Assembly (NCBI GenBank): GCA_963677085.2
Contig: CAXXFH010000006.1
Span: 124,001-188,000, forward strand
Direction: 5' to 3'
DNA: 64,000 nucleotides
DNA from: G963677085 sp963677085
GTDB taxonomy: Bacteria > Planctomycetota > Planctomycetia > Pirellulales > Thermoguttaceae
Shown: piece after piece, positions 9,009 to 16,480 of the stretch
How positions within the stretch are numbered: the first letter of the stretch is position 1
Layout: the number at the start of each line of letters is the position of its first letter
Translations under genes and position numbers: made by a program
The notes under the pieces: generated by a model
Told to the model about the DNA's origin: nothing
The model's database searches: none
Seen by the model: only the letters and a program-made list of their open reading frames with translations

Positions 9009-10439
9009 ATGTGTTTTCGCACATCTGGCAGATTTCTGCCACGCCAGTTTCGCCTGGTGCTGAAGTCGTTCCTGTCGCGCGACGACTTGCCGTTTGCCGA
9101 GGCCCTGCCGGAGGACGAGATTCAAGCCGCCTTTGATGCCGAGGGCGTCCGCTTCGCCCAGGACGAGAAGGGTGTATATACCCCTCAGGTCACCCTTTGG
9201 GCGTTTCTCTCCCAGGCGATCTTCAAGGGTGAGCATCGAAGTTGCGTCGCCGCCGTGGCGAGGGTGGTTGCCCTGATGGCCGCGGCCGGACGACAAGTTT
9301 CGGGCGATACCGCCTGCTTCTGTCGCGCCCGGGCGAAGCTGCCCTTGGCGGTCCTCCACCGCCTCGCCACGACCCTGGCCGCACGGAGCGAGGACGCTTC
9401 GCCCACGCGATGGCTCTGGCACGGACGACACGTCTACCTGGTCGACGGCACGACGTTGAGCATGCCCGACACGCGGGCCAATCAGGCCGCCTGGCCTCAA
9501 CCCAGCAGCCAGAAGCCGGGACTCGGTTTCCCCATGATTCGCCTGGTGGCCATGATGTCGCTCTGCACCGGCATGGTGAAGGACATGGCCATCGGACCCT
9601 ACTCCGGAAAGAAGACGGGCGAGACGGCCCTTTTTCGCCAACTGCTCGGTTCCTTGCGGCCCGGCGACCTCTTCGTCGCCGACCGATTCATGTGCTCCTA
9701 CTTCATGCTGGCGTTGGCCGCCGAGCAGGGAATCGACGCCGTAGTCCGTCAACACCAGATTCGCAAGACCGATTTCCAGCGCGGCAAGTCCCTAGGGCAC
9801 AGACACCATCTGGTGCGGTGGCAACGCCCGGCTTGTCCCGCGTGGATGAACGAGACGACCTACCGGCGAATGCCAAAATTCCTGGAAATACGCGAGTTCC
9901 ACGTGCGGGTCGACCAAGTAGGCTTTCGCACCGACTCGTTCGTGGTCGTCACGACGCTGACCGACGCGATGCTCCACGACGCTGAGGAAATCGCTGCGCT
10001 CTACCACAAACGCTGGATGGTGGAAGTCGATCTCCGCGCGGTCAAGATCACCATGGGCCTGGACGTGCTCCGCTGCAAGTCGCCGGAGATGATTCGCAGG
10101 GAGATTTGGGTGGGCCTCTTGGCTTATAACCTGATCCGCCGAACGATGCTCCAGGCCGCTTTGGACAGGGAGTGTTCCCCCCGACAGTTGAGTTTCGCCG
10201 CGGCGCTGCAGCAAGTCGGTGCGGGTTGGTCCGTCGCGCTCGCCATGCCCGAATCCCAACGATCGCTGCTTGTCGACGTGTTTCTCTACAATCTCTCGGA
10301 ACATCGCGTGGGCGATCGCCCCAACCGCATCGAGCCGAGAGCGATCAAACGCCGGCCCAAATCGCAACGCCTCCTCACGAAACCCCGTCACGAAGCCCGC
10401 CACGACAAGGACCTCGTCCGCGGCAAACGCAGCAAATGA
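9009..10439 (+). CDS. IS4-family DDE transposase
   Basis: A 476-residue transposase that appears intact. The DDE catalytic residues can be placed: first Asp in LVDGTTLSMPD (near residue 150), second Asp in LFVADRFMCSY (near 220), and Glu within the family signature YHKRWMVEVDLRAVK (near 335), which fits the Y-(2)-R-(3)-E-(6)-K spacing diagnostic for IS4. The start at 9009 follows AGGAAGG by 5 bp and lies at the foot of a hairpin that would mask that site. The enzyme cuts and joins at the GAATGGCACTGT ends and generates the 11-bp duplication seen here. The C-terminal tail is strongly basic. Confidence 0.95.
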   Translation: MCFRTSGRFLPRQFRLVLKSFLSRDDLPFAEALPEDEIQAAFDAEGVRFAQDEKGVYTPQVTLWAFLSQAIFKGEHRSCVAAVARVVALMAAAGRQVSGDTACFCRARAKLPLAVLHRLATTLAARSEDASPTRWLWHGRHVYLVDGTTLSMPDTRANQAAWPQPSSQKPGLGFPMIRLVAMMSLCTGMVKDMAIGPYSGKKTGETALFRQLLGSLRPGDLFVADRFMCSYFMLALAAEQGIDAVVRQHQIRKTDFQRGKSLGHRHHLVRWQRPACPAWMNETTYRRMPKFLEIREFHVRVDQVGFRTDSFVVVTTLTDAMLHDAEEIAALYHKRWMVEVDLRAVKITMGLDVLRCKSPEMIRREIWVGLLAYNLIRRTMLQAALDRECSPRQLSFAAALQQVGAGWSVALAMPESQRSLLVDVFLYNLSEHRVGDRPNRIEPRAIKRRPKSQRLLTKPRHEARHDKDLVRGKRSK

Positions 10440-10483
10440 CACGATCGCCCTAAGTCGTTATACTGCAAGCAACAGTGCCATTC

Positions 10484-10494
10484 GTTCCTGGCGT
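10484..10494 (+). repeat. Target-site duplication, right copy
   Basis: GTTCCTGGCGT directly after the IS4-family element, identical to 8786-8796. Confidence 0.93.
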
Positions 10495-11150
10495 TATACC
10501 AGTCCCGGTATAAAACACGTTGCCGTTCATCGAGAATTCGAAGTCGGTTGCCTTACCGCCATCCGAACCGTAGACGTCGATCTCGAAGGTGAATTCACTT
10601 GCCGGATCGGCTTCCGAGGCGTCCAACTGGAAGAAGACGTTAATGATCGGATCGCCACTGGTCCAAGCCCGTTCGATGCCGATCGCCGGGTCGGGGGCCG
10701 CGCTCGTATCGTCTTCCCAGGGTTCCATGCCACTGGTCCAGTTGAGGCCACCCAACGCAGTGTAGTCGCCGTTTTCCCAGTAATAGTTGTCGTCGGCGTA
10801 GCTCTCGTGGCACATCTCGTCGAGGTTGCCGTTGTCTTCTCCAATAAAGAACACTTGGCCGGCGAAGGTCTGCGAAACCGAAGCGACAGCTACCAACAAC
10901 GCCACAAAGCAGTACGCAGCTAATTTTTGGTACATGACTTCTTTTTCCCTGGTTTGCGCACCATGCATGAAACGCGTGCGACAGCGTTTGTTTGCAATGC
11001 GCAGGCAAGATACTCCAGCGTTGAGATTAACACGCGAGGGAAAGCGGTGCAACGAATTCAGGGAATTGTGGTCCTCATCGGCATTGGTGCCCCCCCGGGG
11101 GAACTGGCCGTCGCTGTCGCCCAGCACCCACAATCCTTCTACCACCCTTT

Positions 11151-11783
11151 TCAAGTCCCTTTTACGCGCAGGCAAGCCAACCACTTTTCTTCCGATTCGA
11201 TGATTTCCTGCCCATGACTGCTGGTTGATTCGGTGCGCAGGACCATGCCTGCCATGATGGCCTGGCCTTCGATCTTCAACAGCCCGGCGGCCGACGACCA
11301 GGGCGTGCCTTTGCCCCCTTCGCCCGGCAGGCGGACGTGCTGGAAAAACGTGTGGGCGAAGCCGCGAGTGCTCATCTGTGCCGGCCAGCGGCGGACCATC
11401 GGATGATGCGTGGCCACCACGCGAGCCAAGCCGGGCACGATCGAATCGTAGATGTCGTCTAACTCGTGAGGCGGCGGCAGTTCGCGCACCCGACCGGCCG
11501 GGGCCAACACGATGGCCGCCAGTCGCACGGGCACGTTGTAGTACTCCAACACGGGCACACCGGACGGCGGGCCCTGGTTGCCCAACGCCATCACGTCGAT
11601 CGCAAGCGGCCCGGCCTGGGCGGCTGACGCCCCCTTCTTTTTCTTCGTGAGCACACGGTAAACGATGTAGAGCACCACGAGCAGCACGAAGGCCACGATA
11701 GCGTACTTGATCAGGTCGCCCGAAAACGAACCCACGGCCTCTTGGGCTTTCTGTAATTGTTGCTGGACGTCATCTTCGGACAT
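11151..11783 (-). CDS. Membrane-anchored protein of unknown function
   Basis: A 210-residue protein. Residues about 25-45 form one hydrophobic helix (LIKYAIVAFVLLVVLYIVYRVL) followed by KKKK, giving a short N-terminal tail outside and the bulk in the cytoplasm by the positive-inside rule. The rest has no motif I recognise; it contains the strand-rich stretch VPVRLAAIVLAPAGR and a TRGFAHTFFQHVRLPG segment. The gene lies downstream of ribokinase on the same strand, but a 205-bp gap holding dispersed repeats separates them, so membership in that cluster is doubtful. It resembles the kind of conserved hypothetical common in planctomycetes; that is inference. Confidence 0.7.
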   Translation of the reverse strand: MSEDDVQQQLQKAQEAVGSFSGDLIKYAIVAFVLLVVLYIVYRVLTKKKKGASAAQAGPLAIDVMALGNQGPPSGVPVLEYYNVPVRLAAIVLAPAGRVRELPPPHELDDIYDSIVPGLARVVATHHPMVRRWPAQMSTRGFAHTFFQHVRLPGEGGKGTPWSSAAGLLKIEGQAIMAGMVLRTESTSSHGQEIIESEEKWLACLRVKGT

Positions 11784-11861
11784 GGCGGGATTCCTTCCGT
11801 CGTCGCACGTAGTTTGGGAAAATCGTGTAGGCTATGCCTCAGCATGGCACGGTATCCAACG

Positions 11862-11957
11862 CGGTCCCAAGCTGGAACGTGGGAGCCAGGCGACAAAAGT
11901 CAGCGACCAACGGGAGCGACTTCTTGCCTGGGTGCGGCAGCACTAATTGGCTGCGGC
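11862..11957 (+). repeat. Repeat A copy followed by repeat B copy 2
   Basis: 11862-11888 is a decayed form of the palindromic GGTTCCCAAGC...GCTTGGGA repeat. 11892-11957 is a forward, slightly shortened copy of repeat B with the blocks GCGACCAACGGGAGCG, TTCTTGCCTGGGTGCGG and TTGGCTGCGGCC. They fill the gap between ribokinase and the gene downstream. Confidence 0.7.
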
Positions 11958-11988
11958 CCGGGCCGCGTTAAGGCACTATTAGCGCAAC

Positions 11989-12933
11989 CTAACGATTTTC
12001 GTCAAGTAGTGCCATGAATTGCCGGAGCTCGTCGGCAGTGGGCAACGACGGTTGGGCCCCTACACGCGTGACCGACAACGCTGCAACGAATCCCGCCCGA
12101 CGCACGGCCTCGCGCACCGGCTCACCGCGGCCGAGCGCCACGGCCAGGCCGCCGTTGAAGGCATCGCCGGCGGCCGTGGTGTCGCGGGCGTCGACCGTTT
12201 GGGCAGCGACCAACTCCATCGTTTCAAACCCGGTGGCCGCCAGCGCACCCCGAGAACCCAGAGTGACGATCACGTTTTGGGCCCCGGCTCCCAGCAGTCG
12301 GGCGGCCGCTTCGCGCGCCGAAGGCTCGTCGCACACGTCAACACCCGTCAAACGTTGTCCTTCCGACTCGTTGGGCGTCAGGTAGGTGACCTGCCGTAGC
12401 AGGTCGGTGTCCAGCGGCGTGTCGGGCGCGGGAGCCGGGTCGAGAACCACCGGCACGCTGGCCTCCACGGCCAGTTCCACCGTGCGCCGCACGGCCGCCA
12501 ACGGGATTTCCAGTTGAAGCATCACGACGTCGGCCGCGCGGATCCGGTCGGCCGCGTGTTCCACGTCCTGCGGCGTGAGAGCATGGTTGGCGCCGGAGGC
12601 CACGGAGATGAGGTTTTCGCCCTTGTCGTCGACGAGAATCAGGGCAACGCCGGTCGGCTGCTGCGGGTCGCGGACGATCAGGTCCGTTAAGATGCCCTCG
12701 CGGCGGTAACCTTCGACGGCCTTGTCGCCGAACATGTCGTGTCCCAGTCGGGCGACGAAGGTCACCTCGGCGCCGAGTCGCGCGGCGGCCACGGCCTGAT
12801 TGGCTCCCTTGCCGCCGGCAGCCATCACGAACTGGCCTCCGGTGACCGTCTCGCCCGGCGCGGGTATCCGCTTGGACGCGACCACCATGTCGGTATTACT
12901 GCTGCCGACGACGACGATTCGTGGTGTTTTCAT
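11989..12933 (-). CDS. rbsK: Ribokinase
   Basis: A 314-residue PfkB-family sugar kinase that phosphorylates ribose to ribose 5-phosphate. The first family signature GGKGANQAVAAARLG lies near residue 42, the GDMFG-like HDMFGDKAVEGYR segment near 75, and the catalytic second signature DTTAAGDAFNGGLAVAL near 250, where the Asp of GDAF is the base. The ATG at 12933 (MKTPRIVVVGSSNTDMV) gives the normal N-terminus; the longer open frame upstream runs into the transporter gene and is not used. It is the last clear gene of a leftward cluster of regulator, nucleoside hydrolase, sugar transporter and kinase, which supports ribose as substrate over other PfkB sugars. Confidence 0.92.
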   Translation of the reverse strand: MKTPRIVVVGSSNTDMVVASKRIPAPGETVTGGQFVMAAGGKGANQAVAAARLGAEVTFVARLGHDMFGDKAVEGYRREGILTDLIVRDPQQPTGVALILVDDKGENLISVASGANHALTPQDVEHAADRIRAADVVMLQLEIPLAAVRRTVELAVEASVPVVLDPAPAPDTPLDTDLLRQVTYLTPNESEGQRLTGVDVCDEPSAREAAARLLGAGAQNVIVTLGSRGALAATGFETMELVAAQTVDARDTTAAGDAFNGGLAVALGRGEPVREAVRRAGFVAALSVTRVGAQPSLPTADELRQFMALLDENR

Positions 12934-13011
12934 CGCGAGATTCCCGTAATACGTGGGCAAACTGATTCCCTGGTTTCTGCCTGCATACTGGTCGCCGAAT
13001 TCCAATTTACA

Positions 13012-13041
13012 CTGGTTCCCAAGCTCCAGCTTGGGACCAAG
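13012..13041. repeat. Repeat A copy (palindrome)
   Basis: CTGGTTCCCAAGCTCCAGCTTGGGACCAAG, a hairpin of the dispersed family A, located between the ribokinase start and the transporter stop. Confidence 0.8.
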
Positions 13042-13046
13042 TTGAG

Positions 13047-14048
13047 TTATATCAGTCGTGCGGCGACAACCATGGCCAGCCCCACAGCGTAACCTACAAA
13101 CATCAGCGCGATTAGTGTGCCGGTGCCGGCCGGCGCCGCGCGGAACTCCTTCCAGATGAACACACCCCAGATGGCAGCGACCATCGTGGCCCCTTGGCCC
13201 AGGCCGTAGGAAATGGCGAACCCGGCCTGGCCGGCGGCCACGATGCTGAACGTCATGCCCACGGCCCAAATGCATCCGCCGACGATGCCCCACAGGTGAT
13301 CCTGGAAAGTGCCGCGGAAATAGCTGCTCAAGGCGATGGGCTGGCCTTCGAACGGTTTCCGCATGATGAGCGTGTTGAAAACGAAATTGCTCGCAAGAAT
13401 TCCCAGCGAGAAGAGGACCATGGCCGTGTAGGGTGTGAGTTTGCCGGCCTCGGGCTCGATGAAATCGGTTGCCATGGCGGCAGCCACGAAACGGTAGAAA
13501 AAGCCCATCAACACACCACACAACACCGAAAGGATCAGCCCCTTAGCGCCCGCCGTTTTGCCCTGGCCGGGCAGGCGCCGGTAGGCCATCGCGTCGAGCA
13601 CGATCGCCACCGCAATCAGCGCCACACCGAGAAAAAGTAGCCAAGGGTTGCCCAACGGGTCGTACACGTAGTTGACCACCACGCCCAGCACCAGAGCCAG
13701 ACCAATGCCCACGGGAAAGGCCACCGACATGCCGGCGATGGCGATGGCCGCCACCAACAGAATGTTGGCCGCGTTGAAGATGATTCCACCGAGAAAGGCC
13801 GAGCCCAAATTGGCGATCTCGGCCTGTCGCAGGTCGTCGACGAAACCGCGTCCTTCGGTGCCGATGTTGCCCATGGTCAACGCGAGGATCAAGGCCATCA
13901 GCAGCACTCCGAGCACGTAGTCCCAGTAGTAAAGCTCGAATCGCCACGTTTTGCCGGCCAGCTTTTGGGTGTTCGCCCAGGAACCCCAGCAGAACATGGT
14001 GATTACGCAGAAGACGACCGCCAACGGGTAGTTGTCGAGAATGAACAT
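13047..14048 (-). CDS. GRP-type sugar (ribose) uptake protein
   Basis: A 333-residue integral membrane protein with about ten hydrophobic helices, matching the glucose/ribose porter (GRP) branch of the drug/metabolite transporter superfamily in length and layout. Typical features are the N-terminal FCWGSWANTQKL, the glycine-rich helix FPVGIGLALVLGVVVNY, and the C-terminal half with GLGQGATMVAAIWGVFIWKEF. It would carry a free sugar across the inner membrane. Position between nucleoside hydrolase and ribokinase argues for ribose. I start at 14048 (MFILDNYPLAVVF), where the first helix begins; an in-frame upstream start at 14081 would add 11 residues of basic character. Confidence 0.85.
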   Translation of the reverse strand: MFILDNYPLAVVFCVITMFCWGSWANTQKLAGKTWRFELYYWDYVLGVLLMALILALTMGNIGTEGRGFVDDLRQAEIANLGSAFLGGIIFNAANILLVAAIAIAGMSVAFPVGIGLALVLGVVVNYVYDPLGNPWLLFLGVALIAVAIVLDAMAYRRLPGQGKTAGAKGLILSVLCGVLMGFFYRFVAAAMATDFIEPEAGKLTPYTAMVLFSLGILASNFVFNTLIMRKPFEGQPIALSSYFRGTFQDHLWGIVGGCIWAVGMTFSIVAAGQAGFAISYGLGQGATMVAAIWGVFIWKEFRAAPAGTGTLIALMFVGYAVGLAMVVAARLI

Positions 14049-14081
14049 GGGAACTTTCCTGGGAACTGGTCTGGTTATCAA

Positions 14082-14180
14082 CTGGTTCCCAAGCTCCGGC
14101 TTAGGAACCCACCGTTCAGACTGGTTCCCAAGCCGGAGCTTGGGGCCGAGTCGGAGTTTGGGAGCCTGGCTTGGGACCGA
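14082..14180. repeat. Cluster of repeat A palindromes
   Basis: Two good and one or two decayed units of the GGTTCCCAAGC(T/C)...GGAGCTTGGG family lie in tandem between the nucleoside hydrolase stop and the transporter start. They can fold into consecutive hairpins inside the cluster transcript. Confidence 0.75.
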
Positions 14181-14193
14181 GCAGGGTTTTCCA

Positions 14194-15234
14194 TTAGCGA
14201 TTCGGTGGCTCGCTGACCAGTTGAACGAACGTTGCCTGCACGCGAATTACTTGGGGGTCGTTGACGATCAGATAACGATGCCGACCGTTCGGATCGGCCA
14301 CGAACTGGGTCGAACTATCGTCACCGAACGTTACCCGACCCGGTTCTGAAAGACTGAAGTAGCCACGATCCGGATACACGCCGTAGAGCACACTCGTCAG
14401 ATCATAGGTGGGCCGGTTGTGCGGTGGAGGACTATAGAGGCAGTAGGCCTCGGCCAGCGGGTGATGTTTCACGTAACCAAAGTCGTTAACGATGCTTTCG
14501 GCCGGATAACGGATTGCTTGACCGATCTCGTAACCGCTAAAAACGATCGGCGTCGGCCAGGACTCGGTCAGTAGTCGGGCGGCCGGAAGGTCCTTCACGA
14601 CGTTGTACTCGCCGTACCGCTTGTTGCCCCTGATCGGTGCGAATGCTCCGGCCATCACGGAAAGCAGCCGCACTTTCTTCGCGACCAATTCGCGGCCTGA
14701 AAGGGGCGAAATGTCGTCGGGCGGTGATTGCAACAGCCGGGCGAGATTTGTCGAGAAACCGACTTGAGCGATCACCACTGAGCCGTCGGGTTGGTCGGCC
14801 AACACGCGACGCAACAAGGCCGTGGCCTCCGGCGCTTTGCTGCCATCGAGATCGTGAGGATAGCGGAGTTGCCCGTCGTCGGTCTGGGTGACCATCTTCA
14901 GAAAACGCCCCACCTCGGGCGTCGGGCCATTGTGGACCACGCCGATCGGGATATCCCCTCGTCCATAAAAGGTGTTCACCGCGTCGACATACGCGGCGGC
15001 CAACGGGTTGTCTTTGGTGAGCGTCACGGCCAGCAGTCTACACGCGCCGCGGCTCTCTAAGGCGTGGATTACGCCCAGGGCCATCGCGTCGTCGACATCG
15101 TTGCCCATGTCGGTATCGAAGATCAACCGGACCGGCTCGGCGGCACCGGCCGCATCGAGCAGTCCTGCGAAAAGCATCGCGCCGGCCACGAGCAGAGCGC
15201 AAAGGACAAACGTTTGTGCAGTGGGACGCAACAT
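14194..15234 (-). CDS. Exported nucleoside hydrolase
   Basis: A 346-residue inosine/uridine-preferring nucleoside hydrolase family protein. Residues about 1-32 form a signal peptide ending near AGAAEP, so the enzyme likely acts outside the inner membrane. The calcium-binding signature RLIFDTDMGNDVDDAMAL follows at about residue 36, with further family segments VVIAQVGFSTNLARLL and the late SGYEIGQAIRYP. It splits a nucleoside into base and ribose; the sugar would then enter by the neighbouring GRP transporter and be phosphorylated by ribokinase. AAAGAGGAG lies 6-14 bp upstream of the ATG. A palindromic operator sits inside codons 6-11. The gene starts 31 bp after the LacI-type regulator gene ends. 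Confidence 0.9.
   Translation of the reverse strand: MLRPTAQTFVLCALLVAGAMLFAGLLDAAGAAEPVRLIFDTDMGNDVDDAMALGVIHALESRGACRLLAVTLTKDNPLAAAYVDAVNTFYGRGDIPIGVVHNGPTPEVGRFLKMVTQTDDGQLRYPHDLDGSKAPEATALLRRVLADQPDGSVVIAQVGFSTNLARLLQSPPDDISPLSGRELVAKKVRLLSVMAGAFAPIRGNKRYGEYNVVKDLPAARLLTESWPTPIVFSGYEIGQAIRYPAESIVNDFGYVKHHPLAEAYCLYSPPPHNRPTYDLTSVLYGVYPDRGYFSLSEPGRVTFGDDSSTQFVADPNGRHRYLIVNDPQVIRVQATFVQLVSEPPNR
15204..15219. promoter_or_regulatory. Second LacI-type operator, inside the nucleoside hydrolase gene
   Basis: GGACAAACGTTTGTGC matches the upstream operator at 15 of 16 positions and keeps its 12-bp palindromic core ACAAACGTTTGT with a central CG. It lies within the first codons of the hydrolase and could act as a roadblock or a looping partner. 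Confidence 0.7.
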
Positions 15235-15265
15235 AAGTGACTCCTCTTTCTTTCTGGAAAAACGA

Positions 15266-16294
15266 CTACGGCAAACGCCGCACGGAACTACGGGAAATCA
15301 GCCGCGTGGCCACTCGCTGGGGCTTCGCGCCGGATGGCTGGCTGCCGCCAATCTGCCCGAACAAACAGGCCAACGCCCGATGCCCCAACGCGTCGCAATC
15401 CTGTGAAACGGTGGTCATCGGGGTGGCGAGAAAATCGGCGTAGGGATGGTCGTCGAATCCGACCAACGACACGTCTTCAGGTATTCGCAACTCGGCTTCG
15501 CGTAGAGCGCGCAACGCGCCCAATGCGATCAGGTTGCCGAGGGCGAACACGGCGGTGAAGTCTATTTGTGAGTCCAACAACCGGCGCATGGCCCGATAAC
15601 CCGACTCGCCCGAGAAATCTTCGCCGGCGACCAGGCGTTCGTCGAACGGCAGCTTGTGGTGCTCGAGTGCCGCGCGGTAGCCGGCCAACCGGTCTTCGTT
15701 AGTCGACGTGCCATCGACACCTTTCAGGCAGGCGATTTTTCGATGGCCGTGCTGTAAGAGATGCTCGGCGGCCGCCCGAGCACCGCCGAGGTTGTCCGAC
15801 GCGACCGAGGGCAGATCGTATTGGGGGAAATAGCGGTCGAGCAAGACAAAGGGCAGGCCCGACTGCCGAAGTTGTTCGAGATGCTCGCCCGTGCAACCGA
15901 CCGGACACAACAGCAACCCTTCGACCTGCCGCTGGCGAAGCAACTCGAGCGACTGCATTTCCAACTCGGTTTGGTCTTGGCTGTCGCAGAGGATAATCGT
16001 ATAGCCTCGCTCGCGAGCCTCGACGGTTACACGCCGCGCAATGCGAGCAAAGAACGGGTTAGCGATGTCGGGGATCACAAGGCCCAGCGTCTTCGTGCGT
16101 TTTAGCCGCAGGCTGACGGCCAGTTCGTTGGGCGCGAAATTCAACTGCTGAGCAACACGGCGGACCTTGCGCTGCGTTTGCTCGCTAATGCGGTAGCGGT
16201 CGCCTTTGCCGCTAAGGGTGCGCGAGACGGTGCTCACGGAGACGCCCACTCGATCGGCGATAGCTTGAAGCGTCGGTGGGTTACTGGCGGCCAT
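15266..16294 (-). CDS. LacI-family transcriptional regulator of the nucleoside/ribose cluster
   Basis: A 342-residue repressor-type protein. The N-terminal helix-turn-helix (TLQAIADRVGVSVSTVSRTLSG, about residues 7-28) is followed by the hinge helix region with ELAVSLRLKRTKTLGLVIPDIANPFF, then a periplasmic-binding-protein-like sensor domain (VLLDRYFPQYDLPSVASDNLGGARAAAEHLL, and later FALGNLIALGALRALRE, EDVSLVGFDDHPYADFLATPMTTV). The ligand is likely ribose or a nucleoside, judged only from the genes downstream. The ATG at 16294 is used because the helix-turn-helix starts directly after it. Its own promoter overlaps a 16-bp palindrome, so it probably represses itself and the genes that follow on the same strand. 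Confidence 0.93.
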   Translation of the reverse strand: MAASNPPTLQAIADRVGVSVSTVSRTLSGKGDRYRISEQTQRKVRRVAQQLNFAPNELAVSLRLKRTKTLGLVIPDIANPFFARIARRVTVEARERGYTIILCDSQDQTELEMQSLELLRQRQVEGLLLCPVGCTGEHLEQLRQSGLPFVLLDRYFPQYDLPSVASDNLGGARAAAEHLLQHGHRKIACLKGVDGTSTNEDRLAGYRAALEHHKLPFDERLVAGEDFSGESGYRAMRRLLDSQIDFTAVFALGNLIALGALRALREAELRIPEDVSLVGFDDHPYADFLATPMTTVSQDCDALGHRALACLFGQIGGSQPSGAKPQRVATRLISRSSVRRLP

Positions 16295-16311
16295 GGCGTG
16301 GTACTCGTGCT

Positions 16312-16327
16312 GCACAAACGTTTGTGC
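16312..16327. promoter_or_regulatory. LacI-type operator at the cluster promoter
   Basis: GCACAAACGTTTGTGC is a perfect 16-bp palindrome with a central CG, the form bound by LacI-family proteins. It lies 3 bp downstream of the -10 element, overlapping the likely transcription start, and 17 bp before the regulator's ATG. Confidence 0.85.
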
Positions 16328-16330
16328 TTG

Positions 16331-16359
16331 AGTGTAGCTGATGGGTGACGGGGTGTCAA
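16331..16359 (-). promoter_or_regulatory. Sigma-70-type promoter of the LacI/nucleoside hydrolase cluster
   Basis: On the minus strand TTGACA (16354-16359, exact consensus) is separated by 17 bp from TACACT (16331-16336, four of six matches). It is followed by the perfect palindromic operator. Confidence 0.75.
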
Positions 16360-16403
16360 GTTTTTGAGGGGCGAGGAATTCGGGGCGAGAGGCGAGTGTT
16401 TTC

Positions 16404-16477
16404 CTGGTTCCCAAGCTGGAGCTTGGGAACGAGTGAGGCCACCCCGGCTCCTCTCCCCGCGGGGGAGAGGGGAGAAT
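16404..16477. repeat. Repeat A copy and repeat E copy
   Basis: 16404-16433 is a good repeat A palindrome (GGTTCCCAAGCTGGAGCTTGGGAAC). 16443-16477 is a CCCTCTCCC-type inverted repeat (CTCTCCCC...GGGGAGAG), family E. They lie just downstream of the giant exported-protein gene. Confidence 0.75.
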
Positions 16478-16480
16478 GGG

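Larger units (their letters stand above)
8797..10483 (+). mobile_element. IS4-family insertion sequence, complete (1687 bp)
   Basis: The element is bounded by the perfect 12-bp terminal inverted repeat GAATGGCACTGT (8797-8808, reverse at 10472-10483), and similarity between the ends continues imperfectly to about 30 bp. It is flanked by identical 11-bp direct repeats, which is the duplication length typical of IS4-family transposition. It encodes one intact transposase. The exact duplication and the uninterrupted host-gene frame on both sides suggest recent insertion. Confidence 0.95.
8581..10935 (-). pseudogene. PEP-CTERM sorting-domain protein, split by an IS4-family insertion
   Basis: The 5' part runs from the ATG at 10935 to the insertion at 10484 and the 3' part from 8796 to the stop at 8581. 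Removing the element (8797-10483) and one 11-bp duplicate leaves 657 bp that reads through without a break as a 218-residue protein: the join is GTGITPGTIITESFTG. The N-terminus is a signal peptide (about residues 1-25), the body is a secreted beta-rich domain rich in Asp and Gly, and the C-terminus is a textbook PEP-CTERM tail (VPEPSTLML, a hydrophobic helix, then WRRRL). The disrupted 5' half now ends at an element-derived stop near 10450 and lacks the tail. The intact form would have been exported and handled by an exosortase; no exosortase gene is in the window. Confidence 0.93.
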
